Below are positions 34,501 to 45,878 of a stretch of DNA of 64,000 nucleotides, piece by piece. The first letter of the stretch is position 1. Each line of letters begins with the position of its first letter. The position numbers were made by a program, and so were the translations under genes. Below the pieces are notes generated by a model. It was not told the DNA's origin. It saw nothing but the letters and a program-made list of their open reading frames with translations, and did not search any database. This DNA is from Maratus speciosus (Eukaryota; Arthropoda; Arachnida; Araneae; Salticidae), in assembly GCA_963932465.1 (NCBI GenBank), contig OZ010786.1:534195073-534259072 (forward strand). Direction: 5' to 3'.

Positions 34501-34944
34501 AAAAATAAAACATTAAAAGTTTTATTTATATTTTAATTTACAGATAATCAGAAATATATAATATATAAATTTCAAATATTTTAAAGAAATAATATGCAAA
34601 AAAAGTTGTTTTAAAGCACATGTATAATTTAATACAAGAACTGAAAATTCTCCTTGAAAATGATAAATTATATAAATAGATATATAAATCTGAAATTCCT
34701 ATTAATAAATTATCTATTCTCTAGCGTTTAGGAAACATTATAAACTTGAAATATAAAATGTAGAACAGAATCAAGATAAATCAGGATTTAACTTTTTATT
34801 TTTAAAATATTTAATTGCTACTGATGCAAAATATAAAAATATTCTCATGAAGCATTATAACGATTCTGAAGTAAGTGAAATCAGGGATATTGATACTATT
34901 AAAAAGTAAACCATTAACAAAAAACAAAAATATTTTAATTCTCT

Positions 34945-35095
34945 TTCAAGTGGTGTAGAAATGTATTTATCTTATAAGTTAGGAATTTTTTTCAAAGTAT
35001 AATCCACTTAAGAGTTAAATATTATAAGTGTTGTTAAAAGTAAAAGAAAACTTGACTTACTTATTTTCGGTTCAGTAAAACTTAGTGACCTAAAG
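34945..35095 (+). pseudogene. Coding-like module, copy in tandem unit 1
   Basis: One frame reads IISVVKSKRKLDLLIFGSVK. Upstream VEMYLSYKLGIFF lies in the related position. The stretch is broken by stops, and I know no matching family. Confidence 0.35.
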
Positions 35096-35556
35096 TAAAA
35101 GAAATTTAAAAAGCGTATTTTTTTATTTCTAATTTTAAATTAAAAATAAAATCTTCGAATATAATTTTTTCTACTTTAATGAAAGAATATATGATATTGT
35201 AAATATATTTTATACATTAAATTGTTCTAAATTTGGTGAGGAAGGAATACGTTTTAGGATTATGTAATAAAAAATGACAGTGTTATTAGAAATTGTATTC
35301 TACAATTTTATATACGTGTAAAAGAAATGTTCAAACACATTTTTGGAAACTTTCATCTGTTTACTTTTATTTTTTTATTAAAACACATTTGTACAAGTAT
35401 AAACAATGTAACTAAAATTTAAAAAATAATATTATACTCATACTTCACTACACAGATTAAAAAATAAGAGAAATCGAAGATACTATTAAAAAGTAAACCA
35501 CTAACTAAAAACAGAAACAATTTAATTAACTTTCAAGTGGTGTAGATGTTTATTTC

Positions 35557-35739
35557 TTGTACTCTAAGTTAGAAATCAAGTGTCAAATTTTCCCACTTAA
35601 GAGTAAAAATAGCGTTATTAGGACTATTGAATACAAAGGAAAACTTGACTTATTTCTATTCGAGCCAAGGCAAAACAAATTAAAAAACTGTATCCTCCCC
35701 CCCCCCCCAACTGCATTTAATCTTAAAATGAAAACATAA
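35557..35739 (+). pseudogene. Coding-like module, copy in tandem unit 2
   Basis: A 60-codon open frame starts MYSKLEIKCQIFPLKSKNSV and continues with IRTIEYKGKLDLFLFE. It aligns by eye with the other three copies over about 45 residues. A C run at 35,697-35,708 then adds prolines and marks loss of similarity. Confidence 0.4.
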
Positions 35740-36089
35740 CTTCATCCAATCATTATTTTGGATCAATATATGTGTAGAAGATAAGTGTAAAAAATAAGTT
35801 TTACATTAACTTGTTTTACAGGCCGACAAATAAGAAAATATTTGATACATATACATATTATTTACTTTCATATGCTTATAAAATGAATATTAAAGGATAA
35901 TGTGTCTCTTCGTGAATAAATAAAATCCACTGATTTTTTATTAATTAATCATTTCAAGAATAAAAATAAAAAATTCAATTAAAATGTAAATTAGAAAATT
36001 ATCCTCATAATACATTATAACGATTCTGAAGTAGTAAACTAATAGCGAAGATCAGAAATATTCCAATTCACTTTCAAGAATTGTAGAGA

Positions 36090-36233
36090 TTTATTTCTAT
36101 AATAAGAAGGGAAATTTGTTTTAAAGTTTAACTTATATAAGAGAAAAAAAAAGATTATGAGGGTTGTTAAATGTAAAGAAAATCTTGACTTATTTCTTTT
36201 CGGTTCAGTAAAACTTGGTGAACCAAATTAGGA
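36090..36233 (+). pseudogene. Coding-like module, copy in tandem unit 3
   Basis: This copy reads IMRVVKCKENLDLFLFGSVK then LGEPN and a stop at about 36,231. It is the cleanest of the four copies, but stops lie upstream. Confidence 0.4.
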
Positions 36234-36450
36234 GAAAGAGGAAAAGTGTTTATTTATTTATTTATTTTTTATTTTTTGCTAATCTTTAAAAAAATATATC
36301 AAGTATCATTATTTTGGTGTATTAAATGAACAGATACTATTGTAAAAATACATTTCGTTAAGTGGGCCAGATAGAAAATCCTTGATTGTTTAAGGTTTAT
36401 TTAGTAAAATAAATTCTTCAATTCCATATGCGTACAAAATGAATACTCAA

Positions 36451-36452
36451 TA

Positions 36453-36541
<89 letters not shown>
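36451..36541 (+). repeat. Long TA microsatellite, left of Penelope-like copy 2
   Basis: About 90 bp of almost pure (AT)n with one interruption. Confidence 0.95.
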
Positions 36542-36546
<5 letters not shown>

Positions 36547-37300
36547 TCAAAATTAATGAAACATTACCGCATGAATGGCGCTAGAGCAGCACATATCAAA
36601 TGCAATAAAATATATTACATCATTTCAAAATGCCTAAACACCATAACTCAAAAAGGAAGGTGTATATCTGCAGAATTTTTTTAACTATAAAATACATAAA
36701 AGAACAAGAAAGACAGGTAAAAAAACAAAAACAGTCTGTACTTCATCAGTGGGAGGACAGACAAAAAACTAACTCCACCCCAACTTTTAAAATTTGCAGG
36801 TTTCTTAACACACGCTCACCCCGCATTCAATATTGAAAAACTATTGTCATTTTATTAACCAAATTCCATAAAAAACTAAAATAACTCAAATTAAAACTAA
36901 CAAACATAATGTTAACAATACAAAAATTATCATACAAAAACAAAAAAGCTTTAATAAAAGGTCTTTTAGAGAAATACTTAAAAAATTGCCATTAAAATAA
37001 AAACAAAAGAAATTAACTTAACAAGCATGAATGCAGAATAAACGTGCCCCCCCCCCCCCTAAACCCGCAAAATAAAATTTCTCAAAACATGAAAAACAGT
37101 CATACCTGTATAATGTTTCTCACCCGTCAACAATAAACAAATAATTTTTCTTCCAAAGCCATTGTCAAATACCAGAGTTCCAGGTCTGCAACTTTCTTTC
37201 GTTTCAATTCATCAATACACACCCGTTCTTTTAACAAGACTTTAGGATGCCTATGTCATACAGAAAGTTCCAGAATGCTGCCATCACATGTTCATGCCGC

Positions 37301-38575
37301 TACTCCACATCGTTGCCATTCACTTTTTAGAACTGTCTTTAAATAATATTTCAAAAACTTTATAGGGTAATAATTATTGTAAAATAAATTAGCCAACAAC
37401 TTAAAGATCTGTTTATAAAAATTATTGTATCTGCCACAAATTTTATTGAAGCGTATTAATTGATTAATGATAATATTTATGTATTTTTTTTAATGTAAAT
37501 TTGAAAACCAATGTGGCATGCTTCTAGTAAAAAATTGAAAACTATTTCTCTTATCGTACAAATCCAATATCAATTTATTATCAATAATTTTAAATAAAAT
37601 ATCCAAAAATTCTGCATTATAATCATCACTGTTTGCTCTATTCAATTTTAAACAATTTGGATATGTAATAGCATATTCATTAGGAAAATCAAAATTAAAA
37701 ATCAAAATATCATCAATATACCTAAAGACCTTTAAAGACCTGTTATATTTTATAGTATACTTAAATTCATAATAAAACAAAAATAAATTTGCTGCTGTAC
37801 TAGAATAGTTTGTCCTCATCCCTATACCACATATCTGATTAAAGGTATTATTGTTAAAAGTTACATAATTATTATAAAAACAGAAATGACATAAGCTTAA
37901 AAATAAATCTCTATTTATATTTAATTCATCATTTATATTAAAAACATCAAAAATACTCATTAAAACATCATAAAGTGAATCAATAGGTATATTGGTGAAC
38001 AGATTTTCAAAGTCGAATACCTGCATTTTCACAGGAGTCAAAGGCAATTTGTCCAGAATTTCAACACTTTTATCAATTGACCAGAAATAACTATACTTCT
38101 TAAATTTATACTTTAAAAAAATCATAAATCTTTTTTAGTAAAATCTGTAAACCAATATTAAAATTTTTATTAACGCTTTTAGAAGTACTACAAATAAATC
38201 TAAACTTAATCGGATCTTTATGAAATTTAGGCGTTATGAAAATAAATGGCAAACAGTGATGATTAGAAACATCAAAATTATAAGAAAACATACTTTTAAC
38301 TTTCTTTTTATATGCAAAAAAGTTTTTAACAACAGGATTTCTGTCAATATTAACTTTTGAAAAAAAAAAATTCATTACCTAATTCACCCTCTATTTTATC
38401 AATATAAAACTTCTTTCATATTATTGCATAATTATTAGCTGCTTTTTCCACAGGGACTATAACAAAATTATTCTGTAAACTTTCAATACATTTTACATCT
38501 TCATCTTTAAAACTTTGATATTCATACGATATCCATGATATTCATACGATATTCATGATATTCATACGATATTCA
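37301..38575 (-). pseudogene. Reverse transcriptase, Penelope-like, nearly full core with stops
   Basis: Right to left it shows NFVIVPVEKAANNYAII (first block, near 38,460), a TGA where a Cys would fit, PKFHKDPIKFRFICSTSKS (fingers, near 38,200), a frameshift near 38,110-38,125, FDFENLFTNIPIDSL (motif A), GIGMRTNYSS, ANLFLFYYEF, FRYIDDILIF (catalytic, near 37,700), LYDKRNSFQFFTRSMPHW, a TAA at about 37,490, then a basic C-terminal part ending near 37,301. Motif B has Arg in place of the Gly seen in copy 1 (GIEMGTN). Two stops and one shift make it inactive. The true N-terminus is replaced by a minisatellite at 38,517-38,600. Confidence 0.8.
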
Positions 38576-38600
38576 TTTGATATTCTTTGATATTCATGTT
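38517..38600 (+). repeat. GATATTCAT minisatellite
   Basis: Repeated GATATTCATAC / GATATTCAT units, about 10 and 21 bp period. It lies exactly between the reverse transcriptase N-terminus and the right arm. Confidence 0.85.
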
Positions 38601-39014
38601 AAGTTAATTTCTTTTGTTTTTATTTTAATGGCAATTTTTTAAGTATTTCTCTAAAAGACCTTTTATTAAAGCATTTTTTGTTTTTGTATGATAATTTTTG
38701 TATTGTTAACATTATGTTTGTTAGTTTTAATTTGAGTTATTTTAGTTTTTTATGGAATTTGGTTAATAAAAGGACAATAGTTTTTCAATATTGAATGATT
38801 GAATGCGGGGTGAGAGTGTGTTCAGAAACCTGCAAATTTTAAAAGTGGGGGTGGAGTTAGTTTTTTGTCTGTCCTCACATTGATGAAGAACAGACTGTTT
38901 TTGTTGTTTTTACCTGTCTTTCTTGTTCTTTTATGCATTTTATAGTTAAAAAATTTCTGCAGATATACACCTTCCTTTTGGAGTTATGGTATTTAGGCAT
39001 TTTGAAATGATGTA

Positions 39015-39015
<1 letters not shown>

Positions 39016-39042
<27 letters not shown>
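39016..39042 (+). repeat. TA microsatellite, right of Penelope-like copy 2
   Basis: (AT)n tract continuous with the end of the right arm. Confidence 0.9.
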
Positions 39043-39046
<4 letters not shown>

Positions 39047-39792
39047 CTTTATGTGCTTAATGAATATAGATTTATACTAAAATTACATATTTATTTTTAA
39101 AAATATCTATTAGAATTTTTTGTGAATATTCTTGTATATTGCTGTTAAACATTTATCTATTGGCGGTACTAAAATAACTTGTTATAAAATTAATTTAATA
39201 CATCGATTAGTTGTAATACAGTTTAGAATGAGTTATAGATGCATTACTTTATCTCTTTCCAAAAGCATTATTGTGTACACGAAACAAAAGTATTTTTAAA
39301 AGGATAATTTGTCTTGGCTTTGCATCTTTTCAGCTATCTTGGCTTTGGGAGAGAGATTTTTCAATTCGGAAATATTTCTATATTTCTGTTGTAAGAACAT
39401 CATATTTGTACATTTCTTAATTTTACGAAATACTAAGAAGAATATTTAAAATAAATATTTGAGTCGGGTTATAGGTATTGCTCAAAATCCCTGTAAATTA
39501 AAATGTATTTAATACTTCTAAATCCTTCAATCCTTCTAAAATTTATTAAATGATTATGTAAATCTTTTAATGTAGTTTAAATCTATTGCCTCTAAATAAA
39601 TTGCCTTTTTTGTTTTAAATATAAGTTTTATTCGATTAAAATGTCAATGTATAAAGCATATCTATTTCAATCAAAATGAATAGTAATAAAAAAAAAACAG
39701 ATAATTTCAAAATAGAAATTACAATTTGTATATTAAAAATGTATACATATATTTGATAAAAGTTTTTTCATTGTATAAACTTACATGTTATG
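39043..39792. other. AT-rich non-coding stretch
   Basis: Nothing recognised. Confidence 0.45.
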
Positions 39793-39794
39793 TA

Positions 39795-40859
39795 CAGTCG
39801 TGGGAAAAAGAAAGGAAACACCCCCTACTAACTTCTCAACAAATTATCCTAGACGAAAGTTACTGGTAATGAATGATTGGAAATAAAGTCTACTTTTAAA
39901 TGTTGTATATAAAATTTGCTTAGGGGAACATTTACATATTAAAACGAATCCAAACTTCATTTTTTTCAATGGCAATACCCATTGTTAACGCGATATTTCA
40001 AATCTTCTGTTCAAACTATGCCTATATACCAAATTTCAAGTCATTTGAATGATAAGTTTTTGAATTATAAACATTCAAAATTTAGTGCTTCTAATGTTAA
40101 ATTACATTTTCATATTTTCATTAATATCTCCTGAAATTATACTTCTAATGTGCTAATTTGTTGTGTAGCAATAATACTAATATACCCAAACATAAATACG
40201 TTGAATTTGCAATTTTTTAATTTTATGATAGGAATTATGAAATTAATATTCGAAAAAATTCTGAATTGTAACCTACTATTTTTTTTTTTTTTTGATGGAT
40301 TTAGATTTATTAAGTCCTGCTTTATGGAAATCTAAATTTCACATTTTTCTTACAAGTAGTTTTCAAATTATTCTTAAAAAACGGCAGAATGATGGTTTAA
40401 GGGATCGTCTATGATAGAAGTGACTAGATATTTTGAAATTTCTTATGCTGTCCTGTAATCTAGCAGACTTCATTGACAATTGTGTGACGCTTAAGGTGCC
40501 TTGATTAAGAAGGGGGCTCTCTCGATTAAATCAAGTACCGAACTTCAATTTTGATACAGCCCTTAAAATACGCTTGTTTTAAAATAATTAATTTCTCGGA
40601 AACTTATGGTACAAATTGCATAAAAATTTGTTTTTAGGCTAATTAAATGGTGTAGAATTCATTTATGCAGTGAGAATTGTGTACTGCTATTGAAAAAAAA
40701 GTTATGATTCGTTTTAATATGTAGATGGCCAACTAAGCAAATTTTATATGCATCATTTAAAAGTAGACTTTATTTCCAATCGTTCGGTACCAGTAACTTT
40801 CTTCTACGGTAATTTGTTGAGAAGTTAGTTGGGGGTGTTTACTTTTTTTCCCACGACTG
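39795..40859. mobile_element. Tc1/mariner-type non-autonomous element, family A, complete copy
   Basis: TA at 39,793-39,794 and 40,860-40,861. The left end is CAGTCGTGGGAAAAAGAAAG and the right end complement is CAGTCGTGGGAAAAAAAGTA. The inverted repeats continue, with small gaps, for about 160 bp (through TAAGCAAATTTTATATG at the right). The 1,065-bp element has no transposase frame. A second copy lies at 13,397-14,376. Confidence 0.85.
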
Positions 40860-40861
40860 TA

Positions 40862-41408
40862 CTATATACAATAGAAACGTTGTGTACATGTGTGTGACTT
40901 CTTTGAATGTTAGATGAAAAAAACATGCATCAAAAATTTTTTTAATTGATTTCATAGTTAAAAAAATATATATGTTATCAGGCAAAAAAGTAACAAAATA
41001 CAGAAAAGTTTAAAAAGGAGACATTCAGAAAGATTTATAGATGACATGATGGAAGATAATTACCAGGGATTCTTGTTATAATAATCTATTGCATTTCTTA
41101 TGAGCTATTTTTTAAATGTATGACAATATATGAAATACGTTGAATTTTTAAATTTATAAACCAATATTCTTTTATGGCATATGGTAAAACATTTGTTGCA
41201 CATATATCTTTATAATTAATTATAATACATGCAAACTTCCGACTGTTAAAAATAAGAAAACCAACGTTTAAAAATGCGCGATGTTTTAAACTTTGGTTTC
41301 CTGCTTTTTAATATTCTCTCACAAAGGCTTTATTTCCTATTTTTAACTACCGAATGTATTTGTAAAAATAATTGGAAGTATCTTAATTTTCTTGAAACTT
41401 ATTACATA
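40862..41408. other. Non-coding stretch
   Basis: About 550 bp with nothing recognised. Confidence 0.45.
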
Positions 41409-41410
41409 TA

Positions 41411-41919
41411 CAGGGTGTTCCAAAAATAACGATCCATTTCTATGAAAACACGAATCTATTGATTTCTTTCGGTGGTGTTTAAAGAAATACTCTCCTTAGA
41501 AGAATGAATTGCCATCATGTCCCGGAAACTGGGTGATAAAACATATGAAGAGTTGCGTCAGTTGCACCATCGGAAATACATAAAACAGCCACTTCTAACG
41601 GGCAATATCAGTCTACTTCTGAATAAATTCAGACAAACGGGTAGCGTGGCGGATGAAAAACGTCCTGGACGACCATCAATATCTGAAGATACCGTCAGGA
41701 GCATACGTGAGGCAGTTGAAAGGAGCCCACATAATTCTGGTCTTCGGCTGATGGTTGCGATGGTGAAGCTGACGCCTCTCTTCATATGTTTTATCACCCA
41801 ATTACCAGGAAACGATGGTTATACTTTCTTCTATAGAGAGCATTTCTTTAATTACCCGTGAAAGAAATCAATAGATTGGTGTTTTCATAGAAATGCATAG
41901 ATATTTTTGGAACACCCTG
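41411..41919 (+). mobile_element. Tc1/mariner-type deletion derivative, family D, 509 bp
   Basis: TA at both borders (41,409-41,410; 41,920-41,921). The left end is CAGGGTGTTCCAAAAATAAC and the right end complement is CAGGGTGTTCCAAAAATATC. The inverted repeats extend through TTTCTATGAAAACACCAATC-like sequence to about 60 bp. A transposase remnant is inside. Confidence 0.85.
41517..41861 (+). pseudogene. Transposase N-terminal fragment (helix-turn-helix)
   Basis: A 114-codon frame from ATG. Residues 28-70 include NKFRQTGSVADEKRPGRPSI and EDTVRSIREAVERSP, typical of the second DNA-binding helix and the GRP hinge of Tc1/mariner-like transposases. After NSGLRLMVAM the frame runs into the right inverted repeat. 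The catalytic domain is deleted, so it is not an active enzyme, though a DNA-binding peptide could in principle be made. Confidence 0.75.
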
Positions 41920-41921
41920 TA

Positions 41922-42544
41922 ATTCAGGATTCGTGTAGAATCTAGCTAATTCCCTATATTTCATAAGATTTATTTATTTATTTATTTTATTTATTTATTT
42001 CATTTCATTCTTTATCGTTATTTCATTATTATACATTATGTTTGTTTTCAAATACATGTGAGTAACCCTCACTTAACATTAAGTAAATACCAATACAAAA
42101 ACCTTTAACGGATTAAACGTTTGTGATGCAGCGCTTTATCTTATGCTCTAAGAATTTAAATATGGATATTAAAAATCATGATATCAAATTTTGAGTGGCG
42201 CAGCGCTATTAATTATAATCTCGCTATATTTTTTTTTCATCATTTTATTTTTTTTATAATCGCATGTGCAAAAACTATGTTCAGTTTACAAAGATGTATA
42301 AAAGTTTATTCATTGACGCTTTATCATTCATATCTCTCATAAATTCAAAGTATGTGTTTTAAAAGATACGATATCAAAATTTAAATAACACATTGATGTG
42401 GCTTTAAACGATTTGTTTTAAAATTAAATTTAAATTATTTTTAGTTTGGCTAAGATATATTCACACATCTAAACAATATTTTTAATTTTTCAATACACTG
42501 TAAAACATATATTTTTCACTGAACGTATATAATGCATTGAAATG

Positions 42545-42547
<3 letters not shown>
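41922..42547. other. Non-coding stretch with TTTA microsatellite
   Basis: (TTTA)n near 41,968-42,005. Otherwise nothing recognised. Confidence 0.5.

Positions 42548-42590
<43 letters not shown>
42548..42590 (+). repeat. Poly(T) run of about 42 bp
   Basis: Pure T tract at the left edge of the inverted-array region. Confidence 0.95.
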
Positions 42591-42592
<2 letters not shown>

Positions 42593-42624
42593 TTATAGTA
42601 TCCATTTGAATACATTTCACTTAG

Positions 42625-42870
42625 TTTGGTCTGATATTTTTCAGGTTTATTGCAAAGAGCCTTAGCAGCTTTAGGCTAATTTGAAGATGATGTTTTTTTT
42701 TTTTTTTCAGTCATCCGGATTTTTTTCAGGCTTAAAGCACATATTACGTGACTAGTTAGGCTAACTAGAAATTCATATTTTTTTTCTTAATCAGCTTGAT
42801 TTTTATTATCAAACTTATTGCAATGAGCATATGAAATGACCATCTTCAATTTTAGGCTAATTAGGAAATG
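42625..42870 (+). repeat. Tandem array, about 80-bp period, left
   Basis: Three units with the pattern TTATTGCAAAGAGCC, then TTTAGGCTAATT, then a T run and a CAG-TC block. Starts near 42,630, 42,710 and 42,790. Confidence 0.65.
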
Positions 42871-43034
42871 ACATTCGATGACTAACTCTTTATCCAAAAT
42901 GCCCAATTTAATCCACGTTTATCCCAGTTGGTTTAAGGCAGTGAATGCTTACGCTTACACTGACTTTTACGCACATGCTTACATTTAACTTTTTAAAGAT
43001 GAATTTAGAATTATATTTATTTATTTGCTGACAT

Positions 43035-43130
43035 ATAAGTAACTCTTGTATCAGTTTATTCCGCAGATGAGGCATATTTTAATATTTTCCCAGCGTTACG
43101 CAGAGAAAATGGGTTGTTTAATGACTATTA
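43035..43130 (-). repeat. Single unit of the 120-bp satellite, reversed
   Basis: On the minus strand: CAACCCATTTTCTCTGCGTA, then ACGCTGGGAAAATATT and GCCTCATCTGCGG. Same block order as the units at 46.3 and 48.8 kb. Confidence 0.6.
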
Positions 43131-43769
43131 ATATAAAATGTAAGATTTTTTTTGTATTGCTAGAGAGTAGAGGCAGATTATGTAGTTTTTCAAAGTTTTA
43201 TTTCGTACACGTGTTGAAAATCAGTTGCTAAAAGAAAATAATTCTAAAAAATATATATAGGGTAACTCCGGGAGTGTCGCCGCATACGGGATAGATGCCG
43301 CACCCCTTGTATTTCTTGTAATTAATGATAGATGATCGTCAAAGGCACAGTATCGGTGCGCAATGAGATTATTTTATCCAGTGTAAAGCGATATTTCCTA
43401 TTTCGATGTTTACTTGTAGAAGTACAATCCTTAATTTAACGCAAGTGCATGATTTCTCTGTCCAAACTTTAAAACACGTTATGTTTAAATACTTTTCATA
43501 CACTAATTTCTAAACCCAAGCATGATTTCGAAGTCTAAACTAAGTGTAGCGTTTGTATAGAGTACTGTGTGTATGGTTACGCCATTCCCCTTAGCGATGG
43601 TAGGTAACTGTGATGGCCGACGTCTGCACCATGCAAAATGTGATACATGCTGCACTGCTATTCCGGTATACATGCCGCAGTTTCTTTTGTACGGGATGAT
43701 TAAGTGTTATTAACTTTTCCTATTCTTTTTTCACAGACTAACCATGCTAGTCATGTTATCAAGTTTACT

Positions 43770-43930
43770 AAAACCAAAGGAGAAAAAGGGGAAAATAAAA
43801 GAGCAAAAATAGATGGAAGTCAAGATGATAATAATGAAAAATTGGATTACGCGTAACGCAGATGTTCTTTGCAAACTACTCCAAAAAAGAGGAAGTGTAA
43901 TTGGCTCCGTTGCATCATGTGTTTAAATGT
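43770..43930 (+). pseudogene. Possible C-terminal remnant of the element's transposase
   Basis: A lysine-rich frame (PKEKKGENKRAKIDGSQDDN region) is followed, after a shift, by KKRKCNWLRCIMCLN near 43,888-43,915, which has the spacing of a small Cys-rich finger. Such tails occur in some pogo-type proteins. Only about 50 codons remain, so the call is weak. Confidence 0.3.
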
Positions 43931-43999
43931 AGTTACGTGAAGACTGTACTTTTTCGACACTTTTTATGTAGATTGTAATAGAAAAAATAGGTCTCTTAA

Positions 44000-44200
44000 C
44001 CCATTCGGGGCCATAGGGCATATAAAAACCTTCATAAAGAGCTTACAATTTTTTTTTTCTGGCACCAGTAAAAAAGAAAAGTAATATTTGCTTTGTGTAA
44101 TTAGAGCATTTTCATAATTATTTAAGTAAAGGTAACTTTTTATTAAAAAAGTGGTACCAACCAAATAAAATGTATGTAAAAGTCGCCGTTCCCGAAAGGG
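44000..44200. mobile_element. piggyBac-type MITE, 201 bp, nested in the pogo-like element
   Basis: TTAA at 43,996-43,999 and 44,201-44,204. Left end CCCATTCGGGGCC; right end complement CCCTTTCGGGAACG. The interior is unremarkable. Confidence 0.75.
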
Positions 44201-44847
44201 TTAACAAATAAATTATGCTTTTTATTTTATAATACAATTTTACTTTTTTCTTTTCCCTTTCTAATCCATTGATGTTACGTTGTTGCTTAAATAACAATTA
44301 AAATTTTATGTAAAATAATAATAATAATAATAATAAGTCGATAATTTAAATAGTGAAAATAGGCAACAATTATTAATTTGAATCTACTAATACGTTTCAT
44401 TGTATTCATTTTGTTATTACATCGTTAATTATAGTCCAGATACGAATATTTTTTTAAAATATTTTTATTTATAATTTCATTCTGTTCTTATTACAAGCGC
44501 GGCATAAGTACCGCACCAGTGCGGCGTCTCAGCCTGAATGTACGTGTGGCGCGCCGCAGTGTAACGTTTTAGAAAAAAATTGCTAAAAATATTAATAATT
44601 TTGATTTTCTTTTCACACTACACGCGTTGTATATTTAACATTAAATAGCACAGCATGCTTTTATTTTTATTTTATGTCCACCATGGGACTTTATACACAA
44701 ATTTAAAAAATGTGCGGCATAAATCCTGGACTTACCCTATTAGAAAATTGCTGTGTCAATAAAACCTCCAGATGATGAAATTTTTTAGTATTGTTTTTCA
44801 GCAATACGTAGATAATATGAACTGCTGAATATCATAAGCCACACTAA

Positions 44848-45878
44848 CAAGTGAACCACTTTCGGTGCTGCTCGCACCTAGCATTGAGACCTGGTGCATT
44901 TTAAAGCCCTATAATACGAAGTTTGAGAATCGATAATTTTTTTCTGTTAAAATAATATTTCTTGTTCTTACAGCAGCATACCTTTCGGAAAATACAATTT
45001 TCGAGACCACTTATGGGACTATTAACATTGAAGTTTTTTGAAGAAAAGCATTTAAAAATAAAAATTAGTTAATAATAAGTATAAAATATTAAAAAAAGTT
45101 TAAAAATTGCTTCAAAAACCCATAAATTTGATTTTGAAATTTGCAACATTATATTCCCATTTTTGGCTGAGAAAAAGTTGCTGATTATTTTCAAAAGTTG
45201 GGCTCACCGTCAACCCTAGCCAAATGGCATATCTGTTTGTCTTATGTGAGTGGACTTCAGCAGAAATTGTAATATCAGACCTTATTAGCCACATTAATTT
45301 TTCTAAATTGTGTAAAAATATTAATTTAATTTATAATTACTTTTACCAAAGTACCATTTAATGCAGCAACATTTTATTTTAAAATTCGAAACAATTCTCT
45401 CTCAATCAATCAATCAATCTCCATTCGATTTCAAAAGAAAATAGTTTGCTTATTTTGTATTTCACAAAAAAAAAAATGTTTTCAATGATTTTGAAAGCCT
45501 TTATAGAAGTATATTTCTTATTTATAAATTTATCATCTGCATAGAAAAAAAAAAGAAAAAAACCCAATTCTTCTTTCTTATGCTATCAATTCACAAACAA
45601 ATCGTAATCTGATATAATTCTAATATGTACTGTACTTACTGTACATTTACTCCCCGGATAAAGCGGGCGTATAAATTGTAGCGCCATATTTGGCGACTTA
45701 ACTCACTTTTGGTGTGAAATAAACAAATAAAAATATAATAATAAAAAATTAAAAGTATAAAAGAAAAATATATAACATAATTTTTACAGATAAATTTTAT
45801 CGGTTTTCTAACTTTTATGTATAGGATTACAAAATGCTCCAGGTCTCGATGCTAGGTGCACCAAAAGTCGACCCCTTG
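44848..45878. mobile_element. Inverted-repeat element, family F, about 1 kb
   Basis: The left end CAAGTGAACCACTTTCGGTG and the right end complement CAAGGGGTCGACTTTTGGTG pair, as do CACCTAGCATTGAGACCTGG and CACCTAGCATCGAGACCTGG just inside. TA follows the right end; on the left TA is one base off. No coding frame. Probably a Tc1/mariner-type non-autonomous element. Confidence 0.6.

Larger units (their letters stand above)
34500..36280 (+). repeat. Tandem array of about 550-590-bp units, three copies
   Basis: The anchor AAAAAGTAAACCATTAAC (34,899) recurs as AAAAAGTAAACCACTAAC (35,490), and a weaker form lies near 36,030. Each is followed by TTTCAAGTGGTGTAGA-like sequence and then by the coding-like module. 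CATTATAACGATTCTGAAG also recurs at about 34,854 and 36,011. Units are diverged and of unequal length. Confidence 0.6.
36609..39020 (-). mobile_element. Penelope-like retroelement, copy 2, with inverted 420-bp arms
   Basis: The left arm 36,609-37,031 and right arm 38,592-39,020 are close reverse complements over their whole length. For example GGAAGGTGTATATCTGCAGA pairs with TCTGCAGATATACACCTTCC allowing for one indel. The reverse transcriptase lies between on the minus strand. TA microsatellites abut the element on the right and lie about 70 bp away on the left. Terminal repeats in inverted order are characteristic of some Penelope-like elements. The element is about 2.4 kb and lacks an endonuclease domain. 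Confidence 0.75.
43260..44737. mobile_element. pogo-like element, degraded, 1,478 bp
   Basis: TA at both borders (43,258-43,259; 44,738-44,739). The left end is GGGTAACTCCGGGAGT and the right end complement is GGGTAAGTCCAGGATT. Multiple TGCCGCA / TGCGGCA motifs lie near both ends (for example 43,291, 43,670, 44,498, 44,714), a likely subterminal repeat. GGGTAA-type ends with TA target sites suggest the pogo branch of Tc1/mariner, which is inference. Confidence 0.6.

Noticed and set aside
38517..38600. CRISPR-like spaced repeats
   Set aside because: Units are contiguous with no unique spacers, and the sequence is eukaryotic.
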